A stretch of 17,529 bases of DNA from positions 1 to 17,529 of the forward strand of contig SLPP01000084.1 of assembly GCA_007131945.1 (NCBI GenBank). The letters are read 5' to 3'. The notes under the pieces were generated by a model. It did no database searches and had not been told where the DNA came from. It saw only the letters and a list, made by a program, of their open reading frames with translations. The DNA is from Paracoccaceae bacterium (lineage in GTDB: Bacteria; Pseudomonadota; Alphaproteobacteria; Rhodobacterales; Rhodobacteraceae). Below are positions 7,427-15,434 of the stretch, in pieces. The translations under genes and the position numbers were made by a program. Within the stretch, counting starts at the first letter, position 1, and every line of letters begins with the position of its first letter.

Positions 7427-8653
7427 ATGTTCGATCTCGCCGTCATCGGATCCTGGGCCGAATTCGCGCTGCGCTGGCTGCACGTGATCACGGCCATCGC
7501 CTGGATCGGCTCGTCCTTCTACTTCATCGCGCTCGATCTCGGCCTGCGCAAGGCGCCGCACCTGCCGAAGGGCGCGCATGGCGAGGAATGGCAGGTCCAT
7601 GGCGGCGGCTTCTACCATATCCAGAAATACCTGGTCGCGCCGGCGCAGATGCCCGAGCACCTGACCTGGTTCAAATGGGAAAGCTACGCCACCTGGCTCT
7701 CGGGTTTCGCGCTGCTGGCGATCATGTACTACCTCGGTGCCGAATTCTACCTGATCGATCCCGAGGTGATGGACCTCGCCGTCTGGCAGGCGGTTGCGAT
7801 CTCGGTGGGCTCGCTCGTCTTCGGCTGGCTGGCCTATGACGCGATCTGCAAGTCGCGCTTCGGCGAGGACAATACGCGGCTGATGCTGCTTCTCTACGTG
7901 CTGCTGGTGATCATGGCCTGGGGCTATGCGCAGGTCTTCTCGGGCCGCGCGGCGCTTTTGCATCTCGGCGCCTTCACCGCCACGATCATGTCGGCGAATG
8001 TCTTCGCTATCATCATCCCCAACCAGAAGATCGTCGTCGCCGACCTGATCGCCGGGCGCACGCCGGACCCGAAATACGGGCGTATCGCCAAGCAGCGCTC
8101 GACCCACAACAACTACCTGACGCTGCCGGTGATCTTCCTGATGCTGTCGAACCACTACCCGCTGGCCTTCGCCAGCGAGTGGAACTGGCTGATCGCCAGC
8201 CTGGTGTTCCTGATGGGGGTCTCGATCCGGCACTACTTCAACTCGATGCATGCCCGCACCGGGCAGCCGACCTGGACCTGGGCGGTGACGGTGGCGATCT
8301 TCATCGCGATCATGTGGCTCTCGACCGCGCCGATGCGCGAGGGCGAGGAGGAGGTCGCCGACCTGCCGCCCGCGGTCGCGCGCTTCGCCGAGGTCGCCGA
8401 GTTCGACGAGGCCTATTCGATCGTCCTCGGCCGCTGCTCGATGTGCCACGCGGCCGAGCCGGTCTGGCCGGGCCTCTACTGGGCGCCGAAGGGCGTGGTG
8501 CTGGAGACCGAGGCGCAGGTGGCGCGGGCGGCGCGCACGATCTACCTGCAATCGGCGCTGAGCCACGCGATGCCGCCGCGCCGCGCGATCCCGATGCCCG
8601 AGGACGAACGCGCGCATCTGCGCGCCTGGTACCGCGCCGCGACCGGATCCTGA
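7427..8653 (+). CDS. puuD: Membrane-bound cytochrome c-linked urate oxidase PuuD
   Basis: Oxidises urate to 5-hydroxyisourate. Unlike soluble uricase it is an integral membrane protein with a C-terminal cytochrome c domain, so electrons go to the respiratory chain and no hydrogen peroxide is made (known for the PuuD family). The 408-residue protein has about eight hydrophobic segments, roughly at 12-35, 87-108, 118-138, 150-172, 178-198, 230-245, 253-268 and 284-300, with conserved His in WLHV, QVHGGGFYH and STHNNY. The haem attachment motif is CSMCH at residues 337-341, with Met382 in HAMPP the probable axial ligand. It is preceded by a promoter and operator-like box, and divergent from the LysR gene. 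The enzyme's product is the substrate of HiuH next door. Confidence 0.95.
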   Translation: MFDLAVIGSWAEFALRWLHVITAIAWIGSSFYFIALDLGLRKAPHLPKGAHGEEWQVHGGGFYHIQKYLVAPAQMPEHLTWFKWESYATWLSGFALLAIMYYLGAEFYLIDPEVMDLAVWQAVAISVGSLVFGWLAYDAICKSRFGEDNTRLMLLLYVLLVIMAWGYAQVFSGRAALLHLGAFTATIMSANVFAIIIPNQKIVVADLIAGRTPDPKYGRIAKQRSTHNNYLTLPVIFLMLSNHYPLAFASEWNWLIASLVFLMGVSIRHYFNSMHARTGQPTWTWAVTVAIFIAIMWLSTAPMREGEEEVADLPPAVARFAEVAEFDEAYSIVLGRCSMCHAAEPVWPGLYWAPKGVVLETEAQVARAARTIYLQSALSHAMPPRRAIPMPEDERAHLRAWYRAATGS

Positions 8654-8708
8654 TCCCGGCCCGGCCAAGGCCATTGACCGGACCCGCCGGCTGGGGCAAG
8701 AGCGGCGC

Positions 8709-9047
8709 ATGCTGGTCTACAAGATCTTCCGCCGACCCGAATGGGATGCGTTCCGTGCCAATGGCGCGACGCGCGGCGCGCCGGTCGATCTGGCCGACGG
8801 CTACATCCATCTGTCCAGCGCCGCGCAGGTGACCGAGACGGCGGCGAAGCATTTCGCCGGCGAGAGCGACCTCGTTCTCGTCGCGCTCGAGGCCGACGCG
8901 CTGGGTGACGCCTTGCGCTGGGAGCCCTCGCGCGGGGGCGATCTGTTTCCGCATCTCTACCGGCCGCTGCGCGTGGGCGATGTCGTCTGGGACAAGTCGC
9001 TGCCGCTGGGCGCGGCGGGGCATATCTTCCCCGAGGGCGTCGTCTGA
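8709..9047 (+). CDS. DUF952 family protein of unknown function
   Basis: A 112-residue cytosolic protein beginning [12 protein letters not shown] and containing [39 protein letters not shown] and GHIFPEGVV, the pattern of the DUF952 family. The conserved IHLS and FPHLY segments point to a small pocket protein, but no reaction is established to my knowledge. It starts 55 bases after puuD with no evident promoter of its own, and its TGA stop overlaps the ATG of pyrD by one base (TGATG), so it is translationally coupled to pyrimidine synthesis. This DUF952-pyrD pairing may be conserved in relatives; I cannot check that here. Confidence 0.88.
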   Translation: MLVYKIFRRPEWDAFRANGATRGAPVDLADGYIHLSSAAQVTETAAKHFAGESDLVLVALEADALGDALRWEPSRGGDLFPHLYRPLRVGDVVWDKSLPLGAAGHIFPEGVV

Positions 9048-10099
9048 TGCTCGAACGGCTGGGGCTGGCCGCGCTGCACCGGCTCGATCCCGAACGCGGC
9101 CATGACCTGGCGCTGAAAGCGCTGCGGGCGGGGCTGGTGCGGGGGCGGGGGCCGGTGACGACGCCGCGGCTGCGGGTACGGCTCGCCGGGCTCGATCTGC
9201 CCAATCCGCTGGGCCTTGCGGCGGGGTTCGACAAGAACGCGATTGCGCTGGGGCCGCTATCGCGGCTCGGCTTCGGCTTCCTCGAGGTCGGCGCCGCGAC
9301 CCCGCGCCCGCAGCCGGGCAACCCCCGCCCGCGCCTCTTTCGCCTGGCCGAGGATCGCGGGGTGATCAACCGCTTCGGCTTCAACAACGACGGGGCAGAG
9401 GCGATCGCGGCACGTCTGGCGGGGCGGCCGGCGGGGGCGGTGATCGGGCTGAACCTGGGGGCGAACAAGGACAGCGACGACCGCGCCGGCGATTTCGCCG
9501 CGATACTGGCCCGATGCGGGGCGCAAGTCGATTTCGCCACGGTCAACGTCTCCTCGCCCAATACAGAACGCCTGCGCGACCTGCAGGGCGCGGCGGCGCT
9601 TCGGGCGCTCCTCGCGCGTGTCATGGAGGCGCGCGCGGAACTGCCCCGCCCGATCCCGATTTTCCTCAAGATCGCGCCGGACCTGACGCCGGAGGCGCTG
9701 GCCGAACTCGCCGGCGTGGCGCAGGAGGCGCGGATCGACGCGATCATCGCCACCAACACCACGCTTGAGCGCGAAGGTCTGAAAAGTGCGCATCAGAGCG
9801 AGATAGGCGGCCTTTCGGGGCGCCCTCTGTTTGAAAAGTCCACCCGCATCCTCGCACATCTCTCGCGACTGACGGATGGAAAGCTGCCGCTGATCGGCGT
9901 CGGCGGGATCGAGGACGCCGAAACGGCCCATGCCAAGATCCGCGCCGGGGCGAGCGCGCTGCAGCTCTACTCGGCGCTTGTCTATGGCGGCTTTTCGCTT
10001 GTCGCCGAGATCCTGCAAGGGCTCGATGCGCTACTGGCGCGCGACGGCCATGCCAGCATCGCCGAGGCGGTGGGGACCGGGCGCGACGCCTGGCTCTAG
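9047..10099 (+). CDS. pyrD: Dihydroorotate dehydrogenase (quinone), class 2 (EC 1.3.5.2)
   Basis: FMN enzyme of the inner membrane face oxidising dihydroorotate to orotate with ubiquinone, in de novo pyrimidine synthesis. The 350-residue length with a helical N-terminal extension (about residues 1-40) is class 2. Motifs: [55 protein letters not shown] with the class 2 catalytic Ser170, [17 protein letters not shown] and IGVGGI. The start overlaps the DUF952 stop by one base. It ends in CTAG shared with the convergent MATE gene, leaving no room for a terminator. Confidence 0.97.
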   Translation: MLERLGLAALHRLDPERGHDLALKALRAGLVRGRGPVTTPRLRVRLAGLDLPNPLGLAAGFDKNAIALGPLSRLGFGFLEVGAATPRPQPGNPRPRLFRLAEDRGVINRFGFNNDGAEAIAARLAGRPAGAVIGLNLGANKDSDDRAGDFAAILARCGAQVDFATVNVSSPNTERLRDLQGAAALRALLARVMEARAELPRPIPIFLKIAPDLTPEALAELAGVAQEARIDAIIATNTTLEREGLKSAHQSEIGGLSGRPLFEKSTRILAHLSRLTDGKLPLIGVGGIEDAETAHAKIRAGASALQLYSALVYGGFSLVAEILQGLDALLARDGHASIAEAVGTGRDAWL

Positions 10100-11436
10100 C
10101 TGCCGCGCGTCCGGCGCATCGCCCAGGCCGGCCGGGGCGCGCCGAGGCTTTCGGGAATGCGCGGATAGTAGAGGCCCATCAGCACCCCGCGTGCGGCGTT
10201 GAGCACCATCAGCGCCGCCCAGAGTCCATGGTTCTCCCAGCCCCACAGAAGCCAGAGCGCGAGGGCATAGAGCGCGACGGCGCCGAGCATGGCATTGCGC
10301 ATCTCGCGCGTGCGGGTGGCGCCGATGAAGATGCCATCCAGCATCCAGCTGGCGATGCCGACGAGCGGCGCGGCGACGACCCAGGGCAGGAAGAGACGCG
10401 CCTGTTCCCGAAGCTCGGGCGCGGTGGTCATCAGGTCGATGGCCGGCCCGCCGGCAAGGGCGAAGCCCAGTGCCAGCGCCACCGCCCCGCCCACGCCCCA
10501 GATGCTTGTCAGCCTGACCGCCCGCGCCAGCCGCGGCGCGGCGCGGGCGCCCACCGCCTGGCCCACGAGCGCCTCGGCGGCGAAGGCGAAACCATCGAGC
10601 AGGTAAGCGGTCAGCTGCAGGAACTGCATCAGGATCTGGTTGACCGCCAGCACCTCGTCGCCCTTGCCGGCCGAGAGGAACAGGAAGGCGGTGAAGCTTG
10701 CCTGCAGCAGGATCGAGCGTAGCATGATGTCGGTATTGACCGCCGCCATCCGCTTCAGCCGTGGCCCGTCGAGGATGCGCCCCTTCGGCCCGGTGAAGGC
10801 CGCGACGCAGAGCCAGAGCCCCAGCCCGAGCCCGGCATATTCGGCGATCAGCGTCGCCCATGCGACCCCGGCGACGCCCCAGCCGAGGCCGAGGACGAAC
10901 CAGACATCGAGCACGATGTTCAGCCCGTTCATCACCAGCTGCAGGAGCAGCACCGACCGCGTGCGTTCGACCGCGATCAGCCAGCCGGTCAGCGCATAGG
11001 CGGAAATGGTGGCGGGCGCGCCCCAGATGCGGATGTCGAGATAGGTGCGGGTCAGCGCCTCGACCTCGGCGCTGGCGGGGGCGATGCGGAAGGCGGCCCA
11101 GATCAGCGGCGCCTGCAGCGCGATCAGCGCCAGCCCGGCCACGCCCGCCACCAGCAGGCCCCGCTTGAGCACGGCGCCGCTTTCCGCCGTATCGCCCGCG
11201 CCGTGGGCCTGGGCGACGAGCCCGGTCGTGCCCATGCGCAGAAAGCCGAAGATCCAGTAGACCGAGGTCAGGATCACCGCCCCCAGCCCCACTGCGCCGA
11301 TGGGCGCGGCCTCGCCCAGCTGGCCGACGACGGCGGTATCGACGAGCCCCAGCAGCGGCACGGTCAGATTGGCCAGCACGATCGGCAGCGCGATGGCCAG
11401 CACGCGCCGGTGGGTCAGCTCGGCGGCAGGTTGCAT
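10096..11436 (-). CDS. MATE-family efflux transporter, DinF type
   Basis: A 446-residue inner-membrane protein with about twelve hydrophobic segments in two homologous halves, exporting organic compounds in exchange for H+ or Na+. The N-terminal segment [20 protein letters not shown] with Asn23 and Asp33, followed by VVGQLG, and the loop [19 protein letters not shown] are typical of the DinF branch of MATE proteins. The second half repeats the pattern with AVNQILMQF and [15 protein letters not shown]. It is the third gene of a minus-strand operon, 12 bases after a hotdog thioesterase gene, so its substrate might be an organic acid or acyl product, but this is guesswork. A LexA-dependent role like that of E. 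coli DinF is not indicated. Its stop codon overlaps that of pyrD in CTAG. Confidence 0.92.
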   Translation of the reverse strand: MQPAAELTHRRVLAIALPIVLANLTVPLLGLVDTAVVGQLGEAAPIGAVGLGAVILTSVYWIFGFLRMGTTGLVAQAHGAGDTAESGAVLKRGLLVAGVAGLALIALQAPLIWAAFRIAPASAEVEALTRTYLDIRIWGAPATISAYALTGWLIAVERTRSVLLLQLVMNGLNIVLDVWFVLGLGWGVAGVAWATLIAEYAGLGLGLWLCVAAFTGPKGRILDGPRLKRMAAVNTDIMLRSILLQASFTAFLFLSAGKGDEVLAVNQILMQFLQLTAYLLDGFAFAAEALVGQAVGARAAPRLARAVRLTSIWGVGGAVALALGFALAGGPAIDLMTTAPELREQARLFLPWVVAAPLVGIASWMLDGIFIGATRTREMRNAMLGAVALYALALWLLWGWENHGLWAALMVLNAARGVLMGLYYPRIPESLGAPRPAWAMRRTRGS

Positions 11437-11448
11437 GGGCGCCGGGCC

Positions 11449-11964
11449 TCAGCCCCCGCCGTTCCGACCCGGCACCAGGAAATGCCCGGTCGCCTGCGCG
11501 AAGAGCCGGGCGCGGTTGTCCTGCCAGGCCTCGACATGGACGGAGGCATAGCGGCGGCCCGAGCGGTTGATCCGCGCCCGCGCATAGGCGTCTCGCGGCA
11601 GGCCAGAGCGCAGGTAATCGACGGTGAAGTCGATCGTCTTCGGCAGGCGCGGCAGGTGTTCGCGGTCGACCGCGCCGGGGTCGAGCTTGCCCTGCTCCAT
11701 CTCGTCCCAGAGCAGCGCCCAGCTCAGTTCGATGATCGCGGTGATCTCGAGGAAGGCCGAGGTCACGCCGCCGTGGATCGCCGGCAGGAAGGGATTGCCG
11801 ACCAGCTTCTCGTCGAAGGGCAGGAGCGCGGTCAGCTCGTCGCCGCGCCGGTCGAAGCGGATGCCGAGGAACTGCGCGTAGGGAATGCCCCCGATCAGCG
11901 CGTTGAGCGCGGCATCGCGGCGCTGCTTGACCACCTGCACCGGCTCGGGCTTGCGGCGGGTCAT
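11449..11964 (-). CDS. PaaI-type hotdog-fold thioesterase (first of a pair, His motif present)
   Basis: A 171-residue hotdog protein of the PaaI thioesterase family, hydrolysing acyl-CoA thioesters in the cytosol; substrate unknown. The active-site segment is [15 protein letters not shown], with the conserved HGG at residues 64-66 and the acidic residue Glu73 in the central helix. The central strand reads [13 protein letters not shown]. It is slightly longer than usual (about 140), with an N-terminal basic helix and an insertion around residues 80-105 ([18 protein letters not shown]). Its ATG overlaps the stop of the second thioesterase gene by four bases (11961-11964). Two different hotdog proteins made in tandem could form a mixed oligomer. 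Confidence 0.9.
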   Translation of the reverse strand: MTRRKPEPVQVVKQRRDAALNALIGGIPYAQFLGIRFDRRGDELTALLPFDEKLVGNPFLPAIHGGVTSAFLEITAIIELSWALLWDEMEQGKLDPGAVDREHLPRLPKTIDFTVDYLRSGLPRDAYARARINRSGRRYASVHVEAWQDNRARLFAQATGHFLVPGRNGGG

Positions 11965-12443
11965 GTCCGGATCTCCACCCGCCCGCCGTCGAGGCCGCCT
12001 TCCCCGGGCCGGCGCGCGTTGCCGTTGCGACTGCCCTCGATGGTGAAGGCGCCGGCGGCGGTGGCGACCGGCAGGCCCGTGTCCTCGTCATGGGCGGTGG
12101 CGCGGACGAAGGCGACCGAACGGGTCGCGTGATAGCATTCGGCGCGCGCGGTGATCCGCTGGCCGGGCTTCGCCGCGCGCATGTAGTCGATGCGCAGATC
12201 CAGCGTCGCCGTGCCCCTGGCCGCGGCGGCATGCGACAGGACCGCCGCCCCGCAGCAGGTGTCGAGAAGCGCCGAGACCGCGCCGCCCGAGATCACCCCC
12301 GTCGCCGGGTCGCCGACGAAGCGTTCGTCCCAGGCCATGCTGATCGTGGCGCGCCCGTCGCCGACCTCCTCGAGGACCATGCCCAGCGCCTGGCTGTGCG
12401 GGATGGCTTCGATGAACCTCTGGGCGGCGGTGGGTTCGGTCAT
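11961..12443 (-). CDS. PaaI-type hotdog-fold thioesterase (second of a pair, His replaced in active-site motif)
   Basis: A 160-residue hotdog protein, first gene of the minus-strand operon. The motif that reads HGG in its partner is ISGG here ([17 protein letters not shown], residues 49-65), with Asp61 as the likely acidic residue. Many PaaI-like enzymes carry such a substitution and remain active, so loss of function is not implied. The strand [15 protein letters not shown] is typical. The start at 12443 ([10 protein letters not shown]) is chosen because an in-frame extension to 12635 would run through the control region and into the divergent MerR gene. The C-terminal 25 residues are Gly/Arg-rich and look disordered. 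Confidence 0.88.
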   Translation of the reverse strand: MTEPTAAQRFIEAIPHSQALGMVLEEVGDGRATISMAWDERFVGDPATGVISGGAVSALLDTCCGAAVLSHAAAARGTATLDLRIDYMRAAKPGQRITARAECYHATRSVAFVRATAHDEDTGLPVATAAGAFTIEGSRNGNARRPGEGGLDGGRVEIRT

Positions 12444-12518
12444 GGCGGGCCTGCGGCTGCGTCGGGATCGCGCGAAGGTTGCCCCGGCCGGCCGGGCAGC
12501 GCAAGGGGCGGCGCGATG

Positions 12519-12547
12519 TTGCGCGTGGCGCCCGCACGGCATAGGTT
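12519..12547 (+). promoter_or_regulatory. Possible promoter of the first MerR gene
   Basis: TTGCGC (12519-12524), a 17-base spacer and TAGGTT (12542-12547), with GGAG at 12563-12566 seven bases before the ATG. Both hexamers are weak and the region is GC-rich. The same 130-base gap must also hold the promoter of the divergent thioesterase operon, which I could not place. Confidence 0.3.
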
Positions 12548-12573
12548 GAGCCGAGCCCGCCCGGAGCCGCGCG

Positions 12574-12954
12574 ATGAGCGAGACGAAGCTGTCCTTCAAG
12601 CAGATGTGCGCCAAGTTCGACGTGACGCCGCGCACGCTCAGGTATTACGAGTATATCGAGCTTCTGAGCCCCGAGAAGGACGGCCGCAACCGGTTCTACG
12701 GCCCGCGCGAGGTGGCGCGGATGACGCTGATCCTGCGCGGCCGGCGCTTCGGCTTCAGCCTCGAGGAAATCCGGCAATGGCTGGAGATCTACGAGACCAG
12801 GGGCTCGCGCCCGCAACTCGAGATCTTCATCGAGAATGCCGACCGCCAACTCCTGGAACTCGAGCGCCAGCGCGCGGAACTCGGCGAGACGATCGGGGAT
12901 CTCAAGGCGCTGCGCGAGGAGGCGGCGCGGCTTCTGTCCGAGGACGGGGCGTGA
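12574..12954 (+). CDS. MerR-family transcriptional regulator (first of tandem pair)
   Basis: A 126-residue regulator. The N-terminal winged helix-turn-helix is clear ([19 protein letters not shown], then [20 protein letters not shown]), followed by [15 protein letters not shown] and a long charged helix (about residues 88-122) that would form the antiparallel dimer coiled coil. No metal-binding cysteine cluster is present, only Cys12 in the recognition region, so it is not a metal sensor of the MerR/CueR kind. By position it belongs with regulators of acyl-CoA or branched-chain amino acid breakdown, such as LiuR; the effector is unknown. It is about half identical to the second MerR protein by eye. 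Confidence 0.92.
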   Translation: MSETKLSFKQMCAKFDVTPRTLRYYEYIELLSPEKDGRNRFYGPREVARMTLILRGRRFGFSLEEIRQWLEIYETRGSRPQLEIFIENADRQLLELERQRAELGETIGDLKALREEAARLLSEDGA

Positions 12955-12959
12955 CCCTG

Positions 12960-12980
12960 CGTCACGGGCGCGCCGTGACG
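12960..12980 (+). terminator. Hairpin between the two MerR genes
   Basis: A perfect 8-bp stem, CGTCACGG pairing with CCGTGACG, around a 5-base GC loop, starting six bases after the stop of the first MerR gene. No U-tract follows. It may end or attenuate the merR1 transcript, separating it from the promoter region of merR2. It could also be an operator, given the palindrome at 12993-13007. Confidence 0.4.
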
Positions 12981-12992
12981 TGGCGTTCAGGC

Positions 12993-13007
12993 TTACGTTA
13001 ACGTCAA
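12993..13007. promoter_or_regulatory. Candidate MerR operator before the acyl-CoA oxidation operon
   Basis: TTACGTTAACGTCAA, with a perfect 10-bp core ACGTTAACGT (12995-13004). MerR proteins of the LiuR type bind palindromes rich in ACGT as I recall, and this lies in the 130-base gap before merR2, which heads the operon. CTACAC (13015-13020) could be a -10 element. No matching site was noticed between merR2 and the first dehydrogenase gene. Confidence 0.5.
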
Positions 13008-13084
13008 CTTCGCTGCTACACGGTTTCCGACGCGCCCGACGTGAGGCGGCGCGGTGCCCCGGGCGGGCCGGAAGGAGATGTCCG

Positions 13085-13480
13085 ATGGACGACGACCTGA
13101 TGACGATCCGCGAGATGTGCGATGCGTTTGACGTGACGCCGCGGGCCCTGCGCTTCTACGAATCGAAGGAACTCCTCTTCCCGCTGCGCGAGGGCCAGAA
13201 GCGGCTCTACACGCGGCGCGACCGGGGCCGGCTGAAGCTGATCCTGCGCGGCAAGCGCTTCGGTTTCAGCCTCGAGGAGATGCGCCAGCTTCTGGACCTA
13301 TATGACCGGGGCGACGCGCAGGAGGAGCAGTTGCGCCGCACCTACGAGGTCGCGCGCGAACGCCTGGCGCAGATGGAGCGCCAGCGCGACGAGCTGGACG
13401 AAGCGATCGAGGAACTGCGCGGCCAGCTGGAATGGGGCGCCGAGATGATCGCATCCTTCCGCCGCTCCGCCGCCGAGTGA
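13085..13480 (+). CDS. MerR-family transcriptional regulator (second of tandem pair, heads the acyl-CoA operon)
   Basis: A 131-residue MerR protein, a paralogue of the gene before it: about 38 of 70 residues match by eye across the DNA-binding region ([36 protein letters not shown]). The C-terminal half is a long charged coiled-coil helix (EQLRRTYEVARERLAQMERQ onward), slightly longer than in the first copy. The start at 13085 has GGAG at 13074-13077; the open frame extends upstream to 12836 but inside the first MerR gene. It lies 75 bases before the first dehydrogenase gene, without a promoter-like gap, so it probably regulates its own operon. Ligand unknown; an acyl-CoA is plausible. Confidence 0.92.
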   Translation: MDDDLMTIREMCDAFDVTPRALRFYESKELLFPLREGQKRLYTRRDRGRLKLILRGKRFGFSLEEMRQLLDLYDRGDAQEEQLRRTYEVARERLAQMERQRDELDEAIEELRGQLEWGAEMIASFRRSAAE

Positions 13481-13555
13481 ACCGACCGAGAATCGACCGC
13501 GCCCGTGCCGCAGCACGAAATCGCAACGCGCGCGGGAACCCGTGAGGAGACAACG

Positions 13556-15334
13556 ATGCCGACCTATACCGCCCCCGTTACCGACCTGCAGTTCGTCCTG
13601 CACGACGTGCTCAGGATCGCCGACAGCGACCTGCCCGGTCATGCCGAGCTGGAGCGCGACTTCACCGGCGCGATCCTCGACGAGGCCGCGAAGCTCGCCG
13701 CCGAGAAGCTCGCGCCGCTCAATGCGGCGGGCGATGCACAGGGCTGCCGGCTGGAAAACGGCGTCGTCTACACCCCCGAGGGGTTCCGGGAGGCCTTCGA
13801 CGAGATCAGGGCCGGCGGCTGGAACGGGCTCGACCTGCCGGAGGAGTATGGCGGGCAGAACCTGCCGATCGTCATCGGCTCGGCGGTGGGCGAGATCTTC
13901 GTCGCCGCGAACATGGCGCTCAACATGTATCAGGGGCTGACGCATGGGGCGATCAACGCGCTTCTGGCGCATGGCAGCGAGGCGCAGAAACGGACCTATC
14001 TGCCGAAGCTGGTCAGCATGGACTGGACCGGCACGATGAACCTGACCGAGCCGCATTGCGGCACCGATCTGGGCATGATCCGCACCAAGGCCGAGCCGCA
14101 GGACGACGGCAGCTACCGGATCACGGGGCAGAAGATCTTCATCTCGGCGGGCGAGCACGACATGGCCGAGAACATCGTCCACCTGGTGCTCGCCAAGGCG
14201 CCGGGCGGGGGCGAGGGGACGAAAGGCATCTCGCTCTTCGTGGTTCCCAAGTTCCTGGTCGACGAGGACGGGTCACTGGGCGCCCGCAACGCCGTCTCTT
14301 GCGGCAAGATCGAGGAAAAGATGGGCATCCACGCCAATTCGACCTGCGTGATGAACTACGACGGCGCGACCGGCTGGCTGGTGGGCGAACTGCACAAGGG
14401 CATGCGCGCGATGTTCACGATGATGAACGAGGCGCGGCTTGGCGTCGGCGTACAGGGCTATGCCCAGGCCGAGGCCGCCTATCAGAACGCGCTCGCCTAT
14501 GCACGGGACCGCCTGCAGGGTCGCGCCGTCGGCGGCAAGGCCAATCCCGACGGCCCCGCCGACCCGCTGATCGTCCATCCCGACATCCGCCGCGCGCTGA
14601 TGGACCAGAAGAGCTTCGTCGAGGGCGCGCGGGCGCTCGCGCTCTGGGGAGCGCATCTGATCGACCGCTCGCACCGGTCCGGGGATGCCGATGCCGAGGG
14701 GCTGATCAGCCTGCTCACCCCGGTGATCAAGGGCTTCCTGACCGATCGCGGCTTCGATGCGACCGTGCAGGCGCAGCAGGTCTATGGCGGGCATGGCTAT
14801 ATCGAGGAATGGGGCATGTCGCAGTATGTCCGCGACGCCCGCATCGCCATGATCTACGAGGGCGCGAACGGCATCCAGGCGCTCGACCTCGTGGGCCGCA
14901 AACTGGCCCAGGACGGCGGCAAGCATGTCATGGGCTTCTTCGAGATGGTGAAGGCCTTCATCAAGGAAAACGAGGGCGACGAGGAACTGAAGCGCGACTT
15001 CCTCGAGCCGCTCAAGGCCGCTTCGAAGGATCTGAAGGCGGCGGCGATGTTCTTCATGCAGCACGGGATGAAGAAGCCCGAGGCGGCGCTTTCCGGCGCC
15101 ACCGACTTCATGCATCTCTTCGGCCATGTCTGCCTCGGCCTGATGTGGGCGCGGATGGCGAAGGCCGCGCAGGCCGCCTTGAAGGCGGGCGCGGGCGATG
15201 CCACGTTCTACGAGACGAAGCTCGCCACCGGGCGCTATTACATGGCGCGGCAGTTGCCGGCGACCGCGCTGCACCTGCGGCGGATCGAATCGGGTGCCGA
15301 GCCGGTCATGGCGCTGGATGCCGCCGCCTTCTGA
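13556..15334 (+). CDS. Acyl-CoA dehydrogenase with C-terminal extension, DmdC-like
   Basis: FAD enzyme introducing the alpha-beta double bond into an acyl-CoA. At 592 residues it belongs to the long bacterial type with an extra N-terminal segment ([20 protein letters not shown]), the three usual dehydrogenase domains (about 40-450) and a helical C-terminal domain (about 460-590). Motifs: [40 protein letters not shown] and [12 protein letters not shown]. Glu435 in YEGANG is the catalytic base; it has the number I recall for DmdC of Roseovarius. The group includes DmdC (3-methylmercaptopropionyl-CoA dehydrogenase) but also general fatty acyl enzymes, and no dmdB or dmdD is in view, so DMSP catabolism is not shown. 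The start at 13556 has GAGGAGA five bases before it; an upstream ATG-like extension to 13505 is less likely. Confidence 0.93.
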   Translation: MPTYTAPVTDLQFVLHDVLRIADSDLPGHAELERDFTGAILDEAAKLAAEKLAPLNAAGDAQGCRLENGVVYTPEGFREAFDEIRAGGWNGLDLPEEYGGQNLPIVIGSAVGEIFVAANMALNMYQGLTHGAINALLAHGSEAQKRTYLPKLVSMDWTGTMNLTEPHCGTDLGMIRTKAEPQDDGSYRITGQKIFISAGEHDMAENIVHLVLAKAPGGGEGTKGISLFVVPKFLVDEDGSLGARNAVSCGKIEEKMGIHANSTCVMNYDGATGWLVGELHKGMRAMFTMMNEARLGVGVQGYAQAEAAYQNALAYARDRLQGRAVGGKANPDGPADPLIVHPDIRRALMDQKSFVEGARALALWGAHLIDRSHRSGDADAEGLISLLTPVIKGFLTDRGFDATVQAQQVYGGHGYIEEWGMSQYVRDARIAMIYEGANGIQALDLVGRKLAQDGGKHVMGFFEMVKAFIKENEGDEELKRDFLEPLKAASKDLKAAAMFFMQHGMKKPEAALSGATDFMHLFGHVCLGLMWARMAKAAQAALKAGAGDATFYETKLATGRYYMARQLPATALHLRRIESGAEPVMALDAAAF

Positions 15335-15378
15335 GGCGGCGGTGGGTGAGAGGGGCCGGGCGCAACTGCCGCGCCCGG
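15321..15378 (+). repeat. Two consecutive hairpins between the acyl-CoA dehydrogenase genes
   Basis: The first has a 9-bp perfect stem (CCGCCGCCT at 15321-15329, AGGCGGCGG at 15334-15342) and a 4-base loop enclosing most of the stop codon of the first dehydrogenase gene. The second has an 8-bp perfect stem (CCGGGCGC at 15356-15363, GCGCCCGG at 15371-15378) and a 7-base loop. Neither has a U-tract. They probably set mRNA stability or partial termination within the operon. Confidence 0.45.
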
Positions 15379-15434
15379 AAAGCGAGACCGACAGACGGCG
15401 CCCGGCGCCTCGGCCGGGTGCGGGAGGGACCGAG

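Noticed and set aside
6788..8710. 640-codon open frame opposite puuD and part of the LysR gene
   Set aside because: Arg/Asp/Gly-rich shadow frame; its end part is a shifted reading of the LysR gene, and the plus strand is unmistakable PuuD.
10096..11436. SOS-controlled dinF-lexA type locus
   Set aside because: No lexA gene or recognised LexA box is nearby; the gene sits in a thioesterase operon instead.
10031..12232. 733-codon minus-strand open frame across MATE and thioesterase genes
   Set aside because: It is a shifted frame of the three real genes, Arg/Ala-rich, with no conserved motif.
12444..12635. N-terminal extension of the second thioesterase
   Set aside because: It runs through the divergent control region and into the MerR gene, with Arg/Ala-rich noise unlike the family.
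13556..15334. Calling the long acyl-CoA dehydrogenase DmdC and the region a DMSP pathway
   Set aside because: No dmdB, dmdD or dmdA is in the window, and the same family includes general fatty acyl enzymes.
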